Notes under the pieces: generated by a model
The model's database searches: none
What the model was told of the DNA's origin: nothing
Seen by the model: only the letters and a program-made list of their open reading frames with translations
Shown here: positions 48,768-57,583 of the stretch, in pieces
Layout: each line of letters begins with the position of its first letter
How positions within the stretch are numbered: position 1 is the first letter of the stretch
NCBI RefSeq assembly: GCF_014645735.1
Contig: NZ_BMMH01000005.1
Coordinates: 431,320 to 495,319, forward strand
DNA: 64,000 bases
Source of the DNA: Nocardia jinanensis
GTDB lineage: Bacteria; Actinomycetota; Actinomycetes; Mycobacteriales; Mycobacteriaceae
Direction of reading: 5' to 3'
Position numbers and translations under genes: made by a program

Positions 48768-50758
48768 GCGTATCCCACCCGCAGATCCGGGTCGAGCGGT
48801 TCGACGAGTTCGCCGATGCCGAGATCGATATCGCGGCAGAAGGGCTGGCGCTCCTCGTCCAGTTCGACGGTCAGCTGATTGTCGCGTACTCGGAGCACAC
48901 CGGGCACCCGCAGAACGACTCGGAAAAGGTCGGAGGAGTAGAGCGGGCCGCCGAAGGGCCAGCCCCGACCGTCGTCGCCACCGCGCAAAGGATGCAGGAA
49001 GGTGACGAGCGCGTCGGCCACGGCGCGGTGAACCTGAGCCGGGTCGGCGTCGGCAGCGATCACGAGATCGGCAACGACCCGCACCCGCCGGTAAGTCGGG
49101 CAGGTCGCGAACACCTCGGTCGTGACCAGCCGGTGCCGGTCCAGCCACGCGCATACCGCGGTCAGTGTGGCCGGGGCGGCCTTCGGAGTATTGCCGGGCG
49201 CGTCCGGGACAACCAGGACCGTGATCGCGCCCGGCACCGCCACACCGGGGTACCGGGGGTGGGTCAACGCGAGCGCGTGCGCACGGGCGACGGCGGCGGC
49301 CGGTGCCGCACGAGCGAGCAGCTCGAAGTCTTCGGCGGTCACGGCGCGGCCCTTGGCCTGCAACTCGGCCGGCGCCCGCAACTTGGCTGCGTCCACGGTC
49401 TCGGCGTCCGCGCCTCCGGCGGCCGGCAGCTCGTTGCGAACGGTCTTGATACCCGGCAGGACAGTGGCGAGGGTCGTCACCGAACCCGCGCCGAGATTGG
49501 TGGCCGCTCCTCCGCCGGCCACCCACCGGCGCGCCACGATATTGGTCATCGGCGCAGCGACATTGGCGGTGGGGATGGCACCGTGTCGGCCGTCGCCGAA
49601 GCGGATCGCACCGGTGTTGCGGTCGAGCAGATAGTGCGGGTCGTCCGGGCCCGAACCGCCGAAGTCGTCCACTTCCTGCCATACCTCGAAGCCGCTGCCC
49701 TCGTCGATCTCGAGCCGCAGGCTCTCGACCGTGACCCACCGGCCGTCGGCCCGGCGCACACGTTGCGGGTGATCGAGCGGTACGACCGGCGCGCGCGACA
49801 GGGTGAGCGGCCCCTGTTCCGGCATCCCGTCGGACCCGCCGAGCACCTCGTCACGCAGGGTGACCGCGGCGCGGGCGGGAACCGTGTTGGGCGCGATCCG
49901 TTCGAGCAGCGGTCCCCGCTCGTAGGTTCCCGTCACCATCCGCACGCAGAGCCAGTACAGCGGGGTCGCGACCTGGCCGATCGCCTGCCGGACGGCACCG
50001 GATCCGGGCCCGTGCACCACGATCCGACCGGTCGCGGTGAAGCCGGCCGTTTCGTCCCGTTCGACACCGAGCGGCTCCCATCCGGCGCCGTCCCAGTACT
50101 GGTAGGCGAACCGGGCGGGCGGCGGCACCGCGAGCGCCCCCGCCTGCGCGAGCGGTACGGCGCGTCCACGCGATACGTACGCCATCAGGGTGATCGGGTT
50201 GTCCGTGCAGGGGCCGAGACCGCCGGCCCCGATACCGGTGAACCCCAGCAACAGCGCGGAGTTCTCGTGCGCATGCGGTCCGAAGGGTGCGAATGCCTGG
50301 TCGGCCGTGGTGTTCGCTCCGGTGACGTCGCGGTAGGCGAAACCGTCGAAGGTCTGCACCGCGGTCAGCGGCGCGCCGATTGCAGTGAACCCTTCGGACA
50401 GCTCGAAGACCACGGGTTTGCCGTCCGGGCCGGGTCCCGAGACCTGTGTCCCCGCCGGGACGACCCGGTCCGCGGCGGTCGCGGTGGCGAAGGTCAGGTC
50501 GACTCGGGCCGGCCGAGCCGGACGGGCCTGAATACCCAGCAGCTGCAAGAACTTCACATAGTGCAGCTCGGGAACCTGGTTGACCCGGTAGACGAGCTGA
50601 TCGGTGAACCACGCGAAGAGCTGCAGCAAGGTGATACCCGGGTCGGCGTCGTTGTGGTTGGTCCACTCCGGCAGGTAGCGCGGGATCAATGATCGCGCCT
50701 GCGTGACCAGATCGTCGTACCGGCGATCGTCGAGGTCGGGCGCGACAATGGCGCTCAT
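48764..50758 (-). CDS. Baseplate J-like wedge protein (Pvc11-type)
   Basis: 664-aa baseplate assembly protein. The start APDLDDRRYDDLVTQARSLI, then LPEWTNHNDADPGITLLQLF and WFTDQLVYRVNQVPELHYVK, is the characteristic N-terminus of putative baseplate J proteins in contractile injection systems. The central part has GAIRFGDGRHGAIPTAN and AGSVTTLATVLPGIKTVRN, and LRAPAELQAKGRAVTAEDFE is the conserved J-core. It assembles with gp25 as the baseplate wedge around the spike. The ATG at 50758 overlaps the gp25 stop by 4 bp. Length fits the family; no anomalies. Confidence 0.93.
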   Translation of the reverse strand: MSAIVAPDLDDRRYDDLVTQARSLIPRYLPEWTNHNDADPGITLLQLFAWFTDQLVYRVNQVPELHYVKFLQLLGIQARPARPARVDLTFATATAADRVVPAGTQVSGPGPDGKPVVFELSEGFTAIGAPLTAVQTFDGFAYRDVTGANTTADQAFAPFGPHAHENSALLLGFTGIGAGGLGPCTDNPITLMAYVSRGRAVPLAQAGALAVPPPARFAYQYWDGAGWEPLGVERDETAGFTATGRIVVHGPGSGAVRQAIGQVATPLYWLCVRMVTGTYERGPLLERIAPNTVPARAAVTLRDEVLGGSDGMPEQGPLTLSRAPVVPLDHPQRVRRADGRWVTVESLRLEIDEGSGFEVWQEVDDFGGSGPDDPHYLLDRNTGAIRFGDGRHGAIPTANVAAPMTNIVARRWVAGGGAATNLGAGSVTTLATVLPGIKTVRNELPAAGGADAETVDAAKLRAPAELQAKGRAVTAEDFELLARAAPAAAVARAHALALTHPRYPGVAVPGAITVLVVPDAPGNTPKAAPATLTAVCAWLDRHRLVTTEVFATCPTYRRVRVVADLVIAADADPAQVHRAVADALVTFLHPLRGGDDGRGWPFGGPLYSSDLFRVVLRVPGVLRVRDNQLTVELDEERQPFCRDIDLGIGELVEPLDPDLRVGYA

Positions 50759-51168
50759 CGCAGTTCACCCTCCCCGATGTAGAACGGGTAGACGAGATTG
50801 TGCATCGCGTTGTTGTCCTCGAGTCGGTAGTCGATCGCGACCAGCAGCACCTCGGACAGATCACCCTCCTGCGTCACGCGGACGTCGAGCACCTCGATCC
50901 GCGGCTCCCATCTCGTCAACGACTCGCGGACATGGTGGGCCACTATCGCGAACGTCGCGTCGGTCACCGGAGCAAGTACGAGTTCATGTACTGCGCAACC
51001 GAATTCGGGGTTCATCACCCGCTCACCCCGGGCAGTCGACAGCACCAGCCAGATCGATTCGGTTACCGACCGCTCCCCTGCGGACAGCCCGAAGCCGCCG
51101 TCGGGCCCGATCGTGACCGGGAATCGGTACCCGCTGCCGAGGAACGATCTGCTGTCCACCACGCTCAT
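50755..51168 (-). CDS. gp25-like baseplate wedge protein (Pvc9-type)
   Basis: 137-aa protein of the GPW/gp25 family. Typical segments are SYRFP-like start (FLGSGYRFPVTIGPDGGFGL), ESIWLVLSTARGERVMNPEF and GCAVHELVLAPVTDATFAIV, including the conserved glutamate of the EPR-like end (WEPRIEVLDV). gp25 proteins bind the first sheath disc and nucleate sheath assembly. The ATG at 51168 overlaps the preceding stop by 4 bp and its stop overlaps the baseplate-J start. Conserved position between spike and J. Confidence 0.94.
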   Translation of the reverse strand: MSVVDSRSFLGSGYRFPVTIGPDGGFGLSAGERSVTESIWLVLSTARGERVMNPEFGCAVHELVLAPVTDATFAIVAHHVRESLTRWEPRIEVLDVRVTQEGDLSEVLLVAIDYRLEDNNAMHNLVYPFYIGEGELR

Positions 51169-51917
51169 TCACCCACGATCGCGTCGATGGCCGATACCGC
51201 CGTCTCGAGGACGGCGATCACCTCGTCGAGAGCCTCGGTATCCTCCGGTGGGGCGCCACCGGTCTCGAGCGAAATATTCAGCTCCATGCCCGCGATCTCG
51301 GCAAGGGTGCCGGCCAGGGCCAGGACACCGGCAATGGGTTCGAGGGAACTGGTCATCGCTTGGGCCTGCGTGGCGAGATTCTTCTGGGCGCATTCCAGTT
51401 GGGCACGTAGTTCGGGGCGCCCCTCGGCCTCACCGAACCGGAGGGCCAGACCGTTCATGGCATTGCGGATGGTGCGCAACTGGCCGAGCAGGCAGCGCAA
51501 GACGGACCGGATCAGCCTGAGCAGGTCCTCGATCATGAGCGGGACCTTGCCGAAAGCCGTGAAGCAGGTGGCGACGGCGACGGCCGCGTCGGTGAACTCC
51601 GGCATCGCCTTGCCGATCGTGGCCATATCCATTGTCGGCAGCGCCTGGACGATATCGATGAGCGGTTTCAACAGCTTCAGCATCTTTATCGGGCATTCGA
51701 GCGCCGCCAGCAACGGTGCGATCTGGAGCATCAGATTGAAATTCATCGAGCAGTCGGTGGGAATACCTTTGGACATATCGACGAAAGCCTTGATCGACCC
51801 GCCGAACGGCAGATTCACCTCGAGCGGGGCGGGCATCGGCAGCGACATATCCACGCAGGACAACGGCGCGAGCGCCTGCTCCAGTGGTTCACTGACCGGG
51901 ATATCGTAGGTCGCCAT
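51165..51917 (-). CDS. Unknown helical protein between spike and gp25
   Basis: 250-aa protein not recognised. It is almost entirely helical, with hydrophobic stretches such as NLMLQIAPLLAALECPIKML and KLLKPLIDIVQALPTMDMAT, several cysteines, and an acidic C-terminus. The sequence around LRTIRNAMNGLALRFGEAEG lacks transmembrane character, so it is probably a packed helical bundle. It lies 10 bp after the gpV-like gene and overlaps gp25 by 4 bp, in the position where other loci encode PAAR or hub proteins. It could be a spike accessory, a hub plug or a short ruler; none of these is demonstrated. Confidence 0.7.
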   Translation of the reverse strand: MATYDIPVSEPLEQALAPLSCVDMSLPMPAPLEVNLPFGGSIKAFVDMSKGIPTDCSMNFNLMLQIAPLLAALECPIKMLKLLKPLIDIVQALPTMDMATIGKAMPEFTDAAVAVATCFTAFGKVPLMIEDLLRLIRSVLRCLLGQLRTIRNAMNGLALRFGEAEGRPELRAQLECAQKNLATQAQAMTSSLEPIAGVLALAGTLAEIAGMELNISLETGGAPPEDTEALDEVIAVLETAVSAIDAIVGE

Positions 51918-51927
51918 GGCGTATCCC

Positions 51928-52467
51928 TCAGATCGGGTTCGAATTCGGAGTGACCACGCGCCGGTTGCCCAGGCTGGTCAGAACGATGGCCGCGGCATCG
52001 ATCTCGAGCTGGCCGACGGCGTGCAGCACGATCTTCCCGTTGCTCATCACGATCGAATTGCCGGAGGAATCCTCGATGGCGATCCCGCCGTCGTTCCCGT
52101 CGGCCGACGTCGGGTCCAGAAAGCGGATCGTGTGCTGGTTGACCGAGCGGATCATCCGCTCCTTGGTCGATGTCGAGGGTGGATCGTCGATACCGTTCCA
52201 GAGGAAGCCGAGCACGATCGGCGAGCTGGGATCGTCGCGATCGAAACCGAGTACGGCTTCGTCACCGACCTCGGGAACGAACCAGCACCCACGGTCGTGT
52301 CCGGCCATCGGCGCCGCAATGGGTGCCCACGCGCTACGTGCCTCGTTGCCGAGGAACGGATAGGACACCCGGACCTGTCCGCGCCCGTCGGGGTCCTCGG
52401 TGTCGACGACCACCCCGAGGACCAGACCCGGCTGGGTGGCCGTATGCGTGGTGAGATGCATCGTCAT
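51928..52467 (-). CDS. gpV-like spike protein (OB-fold baseplate assembly protein)
   Basis: 179-aa protein with the gp5/VgrG OB-fold: LVLGVVVDTEDPDGRGQVRV, YPFLGNEARSAWAPIAAPMA, the hallmark GCWFVPEVGDEAVLGF and SSPIVLGFLWNG. The C-terminus (about 120-179) forms beta repeats (IVMSNGKIVLHAVGQLEIDA) of a spike needle. In PVC/Afp this domain is fused to the gp27-like hub; here it is a separate gene, overlapping the hub stop by 4 bp (start 52467). It would form the trimeric tip of the inner tube. Complete for its family. Confidence 0.92.
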   Translation of the reverse strand: MTMHLTTHTATQPGLVLGVVVDTEDPDGRGQVRVSYPFLGNEARSAWAPIAAPMAGHDRGCWFVPEVGDEAVLGFDRDDPSSPIVLGFLWNGIDDPPSTSTKERMIRSVNQHTIRFLDPTSADGNDGGIAIEDSSGNSIVMSNGKIVLHAVGQLEIDAAAIVLTSLGNRRVVTPNSNPI

Positions 52468-53654
52468 CGGTGTGCCTCCTGGCGGCCCTCGAGCCGGGCC
52501 TTGAAGGTGGTCCGGTAGCCGGTGTCGTTGACGACGTGACGGGTGGAGGTCACGAAGTAGTCGCCGGTGAGGTGCGGTCCGACCCGCTCGATCCGTACCT
52601 TCCGACCGGCCCGGAGCTCGGGTAGTCCGACCACGACGCCCTCCACCTCCACCAAACGCGCGGCCAGGTCGTACAACTGCTGGATCGCGTGTGTCCGGGC
52701 CTGCTTCTCGGTCCGCACGACGCGGTTGGTGACGACCTCCTCACGGCCGTTGGCCCGGGCCAACGCCCGGGTCGTGGCCGGCAGGAACTCCCCGTCCTTT
52801 TCGATGGTCGCCTCGCCACGCACAACGGACTTGCGTACCCGGTCCCACCCGAGCACGGTGACCTTCTTGACCTGCCGAGCGGTCGATACCGTCGCCTTCA
52901 GGGAGGTCAGCGTCCTACCCCACTCGAGCACATAGGTCCGGTCATGGATATCACGCGAGGGACCGAAATACAGCTCCTGCTCCCCGGCCGGCGTACGCAC
53001 CAGGAACAGGTCGTAGCCGTTGCGGCGGGCCAACTGGAGCAGGAACACGATCGGGTACTGGTTGTTCATGAACACGTGCGGCTGCGGCTCTTCGTCCTGT
53101 AGGGCCTTGTCGCTCACCCGCACTCGCGAGATTCCGGGGAGACCTGGTTTACCGGCGGCCGAGGAGTGTGTGTCGCCGATATCGGCGGCGACTTCGCTGT
53201 CGCGTATGGTGCCTGTCGCCGTTACCGGCCAGGACCACGTGTACTGGCGGTCCCGGAGCTTGTCCAGGACACTGAGTCCGCGCACGGTGATCCGAGTGCT
53301 GCCGGAGTCGGGCAGATCGATGTCCAGCGCGGTGAGGTATCCCGTCGTCATCACCCGCAGATCCGGCCGATCTCCCTGGTACCCGAGCGACAGCACGATG
53401 CCGTTGCCCGGTTGGACCTGGCCCCAGAATGTTTCGTCGGCACCTTCCCCCACGTATTGCGGCCGGAGCCGGTCGGTGTCCCAGTTGTTGAGGACGAAGC
53501 CGAAGGAATCGATCCCGTCGATGCTGTCTTCGAAGGTCACCTCGACGATGTCCCGGACAATATTTCGCGGCATCGGCGACCCGTTCACCTCGACCTCGAA
53601 CGCTGGCACGTAGAACGCCTGCCCGGCGCTGGAGAGCGGCAGTACTCCGGTCAC
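52464..53654 (-). CDS. gpD/gp27-like hub protein of the spike
   Basis: 396-aa late-control D-type protein forming the hub that links tube and spike. Seen: FYVPAFEVEVNGSPMPRNIV at the N-terminus, VEVTFEDSIDGIDSFGFVLN, TTGYLTALDIDLPDSGSTRI, and the late DYFVTSTRHVVNDTGYRTTF characteristic of phage D proteins. The GTG at 53654 overlaps the LysM gene stop by 4 bp (GTGA); upstream in-frame starts lie within that gene. The spike OB-fold follows as a separate gene. Together the two equal a VgrG/Pvc8 protein cut in two. Confidence 0.9.
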   Translation of the reverse strand: MTGVLPLSSAGQAFYVPAFEVEVNGSPMPRNIVRDIVEVTFEDSIDGIDSFGFVLNNWDTDRLRPQYVGEGADETFWGQVQPGNGIVLSLGYQGDRPDLRVMTTGYLTALDIDLPDSGSTRITVRGLSVLDKLRDRQYTWSWPVTATGTIRDSEVAADIGDTHSSAAGKPGLPGISRVRVSDKALQDEEPQPHVFMNNQYPIVFLLQLARRNGYDLFLVRTPAGEQELYFGPSRDIHDRTYVLEWGRTLTSLKATVSTARQVKKVTVLGWDRVRKSVVRGEATIEKDGEFLPATTRALARANGREEVVTNRVVRTEKQARTHAIQQLYDLAARLVEVEGVVVGLPELRAGRKVRIERVGPHLTGDYFVTSTRHVVNDTGYRTTFKARLEGRQEAHR

Positions 53655-54334
53655 GACGCCGCCCCCTTCGGGATTCGCAGCACGGTACCCGCGCGCAGCG
53701 ACAGCGGGTCGGTGATCGCGTTCTCGTCGGCGATCCGGCGCCATGCCCGCGCATCGCCGTACTCCCGATAGGCGATCGCCCCGATCGTGTCCCCCGCGCG
53801 GGTGACCGTGGCCTTGGTGTGGTCGGCCGAATGGAATCCGAGTTCTTCCAGGTGCAGTGTGAGTGGCTTGTACTCCTTGAGATCGACGGTCAGTTTGGCG
53901 CGCAGCGGGACACCGTTGGGAGCGAACATCGTGAACTGTTGCCGCACACTGGTCACCACGCACCGGAAGCCGTCGCGCCGTGCGCCGGGGAATGCCGTAC
54001 CGCCCCAGCTGAACAGCAGCACGGGCGGCGCGTGGGTCGCTCGGTCGGCCTTGATCAGGTTGTAGAACTTGTCGGTTCTACCGGTGACAGGTTCTGCGGC
54101 GGCGCTGGTGCCCTCCTCGGTGGAGTCGAAGAACAGCTCCACCGAGACGGTCTCGGCCTGCCCGCGCACATACTGGAGCAGTGGAGTGTCCAGTCCCGGA
54201 ACCGGAATCTCGGCGATCTGCGCCGCCTTGCTGAACGACAGCTCCGTCGGGTTGTACTGCACGTCGAGGAAGCTGCCCGTCGCATCGGACGGGGTCGCGA
54301 GCCGCTGGAAGCGAGCCTTCGCCAAGACAGTCAT
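53651..54334 (-). CDS. LysM-domain baseplate/tube adaptor (Pvc7-type)
   Basis: 227-aa protein. The N-terminal part (FLDVQYNPTELSFSKAAQIA, VSVELFFDSTEEG) is the contractile-system adaptor domain, and residues about 178-222 form a LysM motif (TVTRAGDTIGAIAYREYGDA, LRAGTVLRIPKG). In Afp7/Pvc7 and phage gp53-like proteins the LysM domain holds the baseplate to the tube rather than to peptidoglycan. The ATG at 54334 overlaps the small-gene stop by 4 bp; its stop overlaps the hub gene. Order and size fit eCIS precisely. Confidence 0.93.
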   Translation of the reverse strand: MTVLAKARFQRLATPSDATGSFLDVQYNPTELSFSKAAQIAEIPVPGLDTPLLQYVRGQAETVSVELFFDSTEEGTSAAAEPVTGRTDKFYNLIKADRATHAPPVLLFSWGGTAFPGARRDGFRCVVTSVRQQFTMFAPNGVPLRAKLTVDLKEYKPLTLHLEELGFHSADHTKATVTRAGDTIGAIAYREYGDARAWRRIADENAITDPLSLRAGTVLRIPKGAAS

Positions 54335-54522
54335 CCCAGCCCTCCCTCTCGTACGGAGCCCCACAGGGTCGCCTCGTCGCGGCGCGCCGCATCGAGGCGG
54401 CGACGCTGTTCGAGCCTTTCCAGCACGGCCTGGGCCACGGCGTCCAGCACCTCGGGGCTGAGCAGCGAGCGGTCGTCGACCGCCCGGACCGTAGTGTCGA
54501 TTTCCCCGATATGGACGTCCAT
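54331..54522 (-). CDS. DUF5908-like small eCIS protein (Pvc6 position)
   Basis: 63-aa protein starting MDVHIGEIDTTVRAVDD, which resembles the M-I-x-I-x-E-I start of DUF5908 proteins found between the second tube and the LysM gene in eCIS loci, followed by a charged helix (VAQAVLERLEQRRRLDAARR). It overlaps the tube-2 stop by 1 bp (a GTG at 54525 is an alternative start) and the LysM gene by 4 bp. The function in the family is unclear. Identification rests on size, start motif and synteny. Confidence 0.75.
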   Translation of the reverse strand: MDVHIGEIDTTVRAVDDRSLLSPEVLDAVAQAVLERLEQRRRLDAARRDEATLWGSVREGGLG

Positions 54523-55040
54523 CACGACCTCCCGAAAACCGACGACACAGTGTTGAGCAGTTCACCCGCGGCGCCACCGGTCTGTACGAAGAGGCCCTCG
54601 TGCGCGATCTCCAACTCTTCGACGGCCACCGCGCTCGACAGCGCCGCGAGGGCCGGACCCGCCCAGCGCACGGGAAGCCCCCGGCGGAACCGCCAGGTCC
54701 GGACGGCGGCGCCGGTATCGTCGAGCAGTTCGATCACACCGTCGCGCCGCCGGCCGCGGCCCTGCAGGAAGGTCTCGTGCCAGGTCCACAGTTCCTTGCT
54801 CACCGCAAGGCCGCGACGGAGCTTGATGTTCGGATGCGTGACACGGCCCGGGAATCGCAGCACCGCGTCGTTGCGCCCGCCTTCACGCCACTCGTCGACG
54901 GCCATGGTGGCCTCGAGCCCCGATACCTCCGCGAAGCCACCGGCGACGGGAGGCGCAAAGGTTCCGATGACCGCCGCCGCCGGTTTGGCGGTCTCCACCA
55001 GGCGGACCGTGAAATTGAAGCCACCGACCAAACCTGTCAT
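54522..55040 (-). CDS. Tube protein 2 (gp19-like, Pvc5 position)
   Basis: 172-aa gp19-type tube protein. It starts MTGLVGGFNFTVRL and carries EVSGLEATMAVDEWREGGRN, FPGRVTHPNIKLRRGLAVSK and ELWTWHETF, the conserved pattern of contractile-tail tube subunits. It is longer than tube 1 and more diverged, as expected for the initiator subunit that joins the main tube to the hub. The ATG at 55040 overlaps the sheath-2 stop by 1 bp (TGATG). Upstream in-frame starts lie inside sheath 2. Confidence 0.92.
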   Translation of the reverse strand: MTGLVGGFNFTVRLVETAKPAAAVIGTFAPPVAGGFAEVSGLEATMAVDEWREGGRNDAVLRFPGRVTHPNIKLRRGLAVSKELWTWHETFLQGRGRRRDGVIELLDDTGAAVRTWRFRRGLPVRWAGPALAALSSAVAVEELEIAHEGLFVQTGGAAGELLNTVSSVFGRS

Positions 55041-57118
55041 CAGATTTTCTCCGCCCGAACAGGTTCCGGCAGTTCGGCGATATCGAGCCGATTGTCGGTG
55101 CGGGAGACCCGCAGGGTGAGAAACTCCGCCGGCCGGGACAGCGCGACCCCCAGAACCAGTTCGAGCTGTCCGATCCTGGCCGGTCCCGGCTCGACCCGCA
55201 ACAGATAGGAATCCTGTGCCCCGGCCCCGGCGAGTCCACCGGCCTCCCACACCTGCTCCATGAGCGTCGCCACCACCGACTCCACCGTCTTGGCCAGCAG
55301 GGTGTCGTTCGGCTCGAAGACCGACCACGCCAGGTGCACCCGCAGGGCCCGGCGCAGGTAGATCATCGTGCGGCGCACTGTGAGGAAGGTCCACGACGTG
55401 TCGACCGAGAGAGTCCGGCCGCCCATCGGGACGAGCCCCCGGCCGGGCAACGCCCGCAGGACGAGCATGCCGTCGTGGTTGGCGAGGGCGTGCTGCTCGT
55501 CGGTGAAGGACAGATCCACCCCGTGGGCCCAGGCGAGGGTGCGGTTCGCGGGGCCGAGCCAGGGGCCGCTGAGCGCATCGGTACGCGCGATCATTCCGGC
55601 CAGGTGGCCACAGGCGGGGATACGCCGTATCTGTCCGGCGGTACGCGGGTCGAGGACGGTCGGCCACGGCACCACGGCGACGGCGTACGACGAGGAGAAC
55701 CGCGCCGCCCACGCGCGCAGGGCACCCAGCTCGGCTGGACTATCCGCGGTCGGGGGATCGAGCAGGGCGATCCGTTCGGTATTGCGCTCGCACGACTCGA
55801 CCAGTGCGCATTGCGCCGCCACGACCTGCTCGGCGTCGAACGCGGCCCCCGCGTCCACGGCCACCGCGTCGAGTGGCGGCGGGACGGATATCGGCTCGGC
55901 GCACGGATCGCAGGGGTCCGCGGGGGGCGGCGGCGCGAAAAGAGCTGGCGGAGTCCGCGTTCCGACCAGGTCCGGCACAGCCAGCACGGCCGGTTCTTCG
56001 AAGCCGAGGAGCGCGGCGGCGCCGCGCCCGTCGCCGAGTATCTCGTCACCCACCAGGTCGGCGACCGTCAGCGCGGCGGTCCCGTCCCGACCGCCCCGCA
56101 GCGAGGTACGCACCGGCCGCGCAGCGGTGAGTCCCGGCGCGCGGACCTGAACCCGCGTACTGCCGGCGACGACGGCGGGGGCGAACCTCGGATGCTCCGG
56201 TCGCATCGAGAGGTCCGGCCAGATTTCCACCACCCGCCCGTGCTCGAGGACCGTGAGGGAGGTCCTCTCCGTTTCGAGGATGATCGGCGCGGTGAGGTCC
56301 AGTGCTGCCGGGAGCGGCGAGGTCCAGCACACAATGCGGTCGGCGGGGTCGATTCGCTGAACGATCCGCGTCTCGGAGACGACACTCCCCGCCCCTTGGC
56401 CGACCCACACCACATCCCCCACGGCGAATCCGGCGGTCGATACCACCGGAGTCGCCCGGGAGCTACCCGGCTCACCGGCCCGGCTGACGGTCACCGTCCG
56501 CCGGCCGGGGGAGGCCACCACCTCCAGCGCATTGCCCCACGATCCCGGGCTGGCCGCCACGACGTCGAGCGCCGGGGCTCCGCCGGCGGCGCGCAGCCGG
56601 GCGGCCGCGAACCCTGCGCCGGTCGACACCGTCATCGGCTTCGTGCGAACGAAACTCGGATGTAGCGGGCGGTCCCAGGTCAGCGTCGATGCGGTCGGGT
56701 CCACCGCGGTGACGAGATAGGTGTGCGCCGTGTCCTGCTGACGAACCGTCGCGGCCGCACCCACCACGAACCCGGCCACCGAGGCCACTCGGGTCCACGT
56801 CCGGTCGTCCGGTTGCGGGGCCTGGGCCGTGGTCGTCACCTCGGGGGCCACGACCCGGATCACCCAGCACACTCGTCCGCCCTGTTCGAAGAAGGCCTTC
56901 ACCGCATACGCGCCGAACCCATTCGCTATGAACCCGCCGAATACGAGGCGGAACTGCGCCCAGGAACCCAGTCGTACCGGCTGGTCCACGGGGCCCCGTT
57001 CACAGACGCAGACGAAGGCGGGCACATCGATGCGCACCGGCTCGACAGGTGGCGGCGGGTCGGCCACCTGGACGAGAACACCGGGTGGGCGGGCCCCGGC
57101 CGCGGCGAAAAGTGCCAT
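55040..57118 (-). CDS. Contractile sheath protein 2 (diverged)
   Basis: 692-aa second sheath protein. The N-terminus (APGVLVQV-like ARPPGVLVQVADPPPP; VDVPAFVCVCERGP) and C-terminus (RRTMIYLRRALRVHLAWSVF, EPNDTLLAKTVESVV, PAEFLTLRVSR) follow the sheath plan, but the C-terminal signature is weaker than in sheath 1 and the middle has a Pro/Cys-rich insert (PPPADPCDPCAEPISVPPPL). Two or more sheath types are normal in PVC-like systems, with the minor one placed next to the baseplate or cap. Starts ATG at 57118, 3 bp after the tube-1 stop. Same length as sheath 1. Confidence 0.9.
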   Translation of the reverse strand: MALFAAAGARPPGVLVQVADPPPPVEPVRIDVPAFVCVCERGPVDQPVRLGSWAQFRLVFGGFIANGFGAYAVKAFFEQGGRVCWVIRVVAPEVTTTAQAPQPDDRTWTRVASVAGFVVGAAATVRQQDTAHTYLVTAVDPTASTLTWDRPLHPSFVRTKPMTVSTGAGFAAARLRAAGGAPALDVVAASPGSWGNALEVVASPGRRTVTVSRAGEPGSSRATPVVSTAGFAVGDVVWVGQGAGSVVSETRIVQRIDPADRIVCWTSPLPAALDLTAPIILETERTSLTVLEHGRVVEIWPDLSMRPEHPRFAPAVVAGSTRVQVRAPGLTAARPVRTSLRGGRDGTAALTVADLVGDEILGDGRGAAALLGFEEPAVLAVPDLVGTRTPPALFAPPPPADPCDPCAEPISVPPPLDAVAVDAGAAFDAEQVVAAQCALVESCERNTERIALLDPPTADSPAELGALRAWAARFSSSYAVAVVPWPTVLDPRTAGQIRRIPACGHLAGMIARTDALSGPWLGPANRTLAWAHGVDLSFTDEQHALANHDGMLVLRALPGRGLVPMGGRTLSVDTSWTFLTVRRTMIYLRRALRVHLAWSVFEPNDTLLAKTVESVVATLMEQVWEAGGLAGAGAQDSYLLRVEPGPARIGQLELVLGVALSRPAEFLTLRVSRTDNRLDIAELPEPVRAEKI

Positions 57119-57121
57119 AGC

Positions 57122-57565
57122 TCAGACCATCTCCAGTTTCTCCACACACAGCTCGCACGAAATGACGGCGACCTCGTTCGTGGTCGCGTTGAAGGTCGGG
57201 AAGTCGACTTTGCAGGGCCAGGCGGCGTAGAAATTCCAGCGCAAGGCGTCGTTGTGCTCTTCGTCGAGCAGGACGACGGCACCATTGCGGCGGTCGGCGA
57301 CGCCGTTCACGATCTGGCGATACCACAGCCACAGCTCGTTGTTGGTGGTGATTCCGCGCTTGAGGACGAGGTTGCTGTATTTGCGCAGTCCGAACAGCTT
57401 CTTAGGATGCAGGTCACGTGAATTGCCGTCGCGGTACTCGGTGAGGTCGGTATTCACGGTCAGGCCGCTGACCTCCCGGAATGCCGCCACCGCCTCCGAC
57501 ATGGTCGTGACCTCGACGCGGAAGTTGAACCCGCGGAACGGATCGACGCGATCTCCTGTGGACAT
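57122..57565 (-). CDS. Tube protein 1 (gp19-like, main tube)
   Basis: 147-aa tube subunit, the usual size. Seen: DPFRGFNFRVEVTTMSEAVA, EVSGLTVNTDLTEYRDGN, KLFGLRKYSNLVLKRGITTN, NELWLWYRQIVNG and YAAWPCKVDFPTFNATTNEV. This is a near-canonical gp19/Pvc1 protein that polymerises into the inner tube through which cargo passes. The ATG at 57565 has AGGAGG 7 bases upstream, one of the best ribosome-binding sites of the operon and fitting a highly expressed structural subunit. It lies 18 bp after sheath 1. Confidence 0.96.
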   Translation of the reverse strand: MSTGDRVDPFRGFNFRVEVTTMSEAVAAFREVSGLTVNTDLTEYRDGNSRDLHPKKLFGLRKYSNLVLKRGITTNNELWLWYRQIVNGVADRRNGAVVLLDEEHNDALRWNFYAAWPCKVDFPTFNATTNEVAVISCELCVEKLEMV

Positions 57566-57583
57566 GATGTAGCCTCCTGGCGG

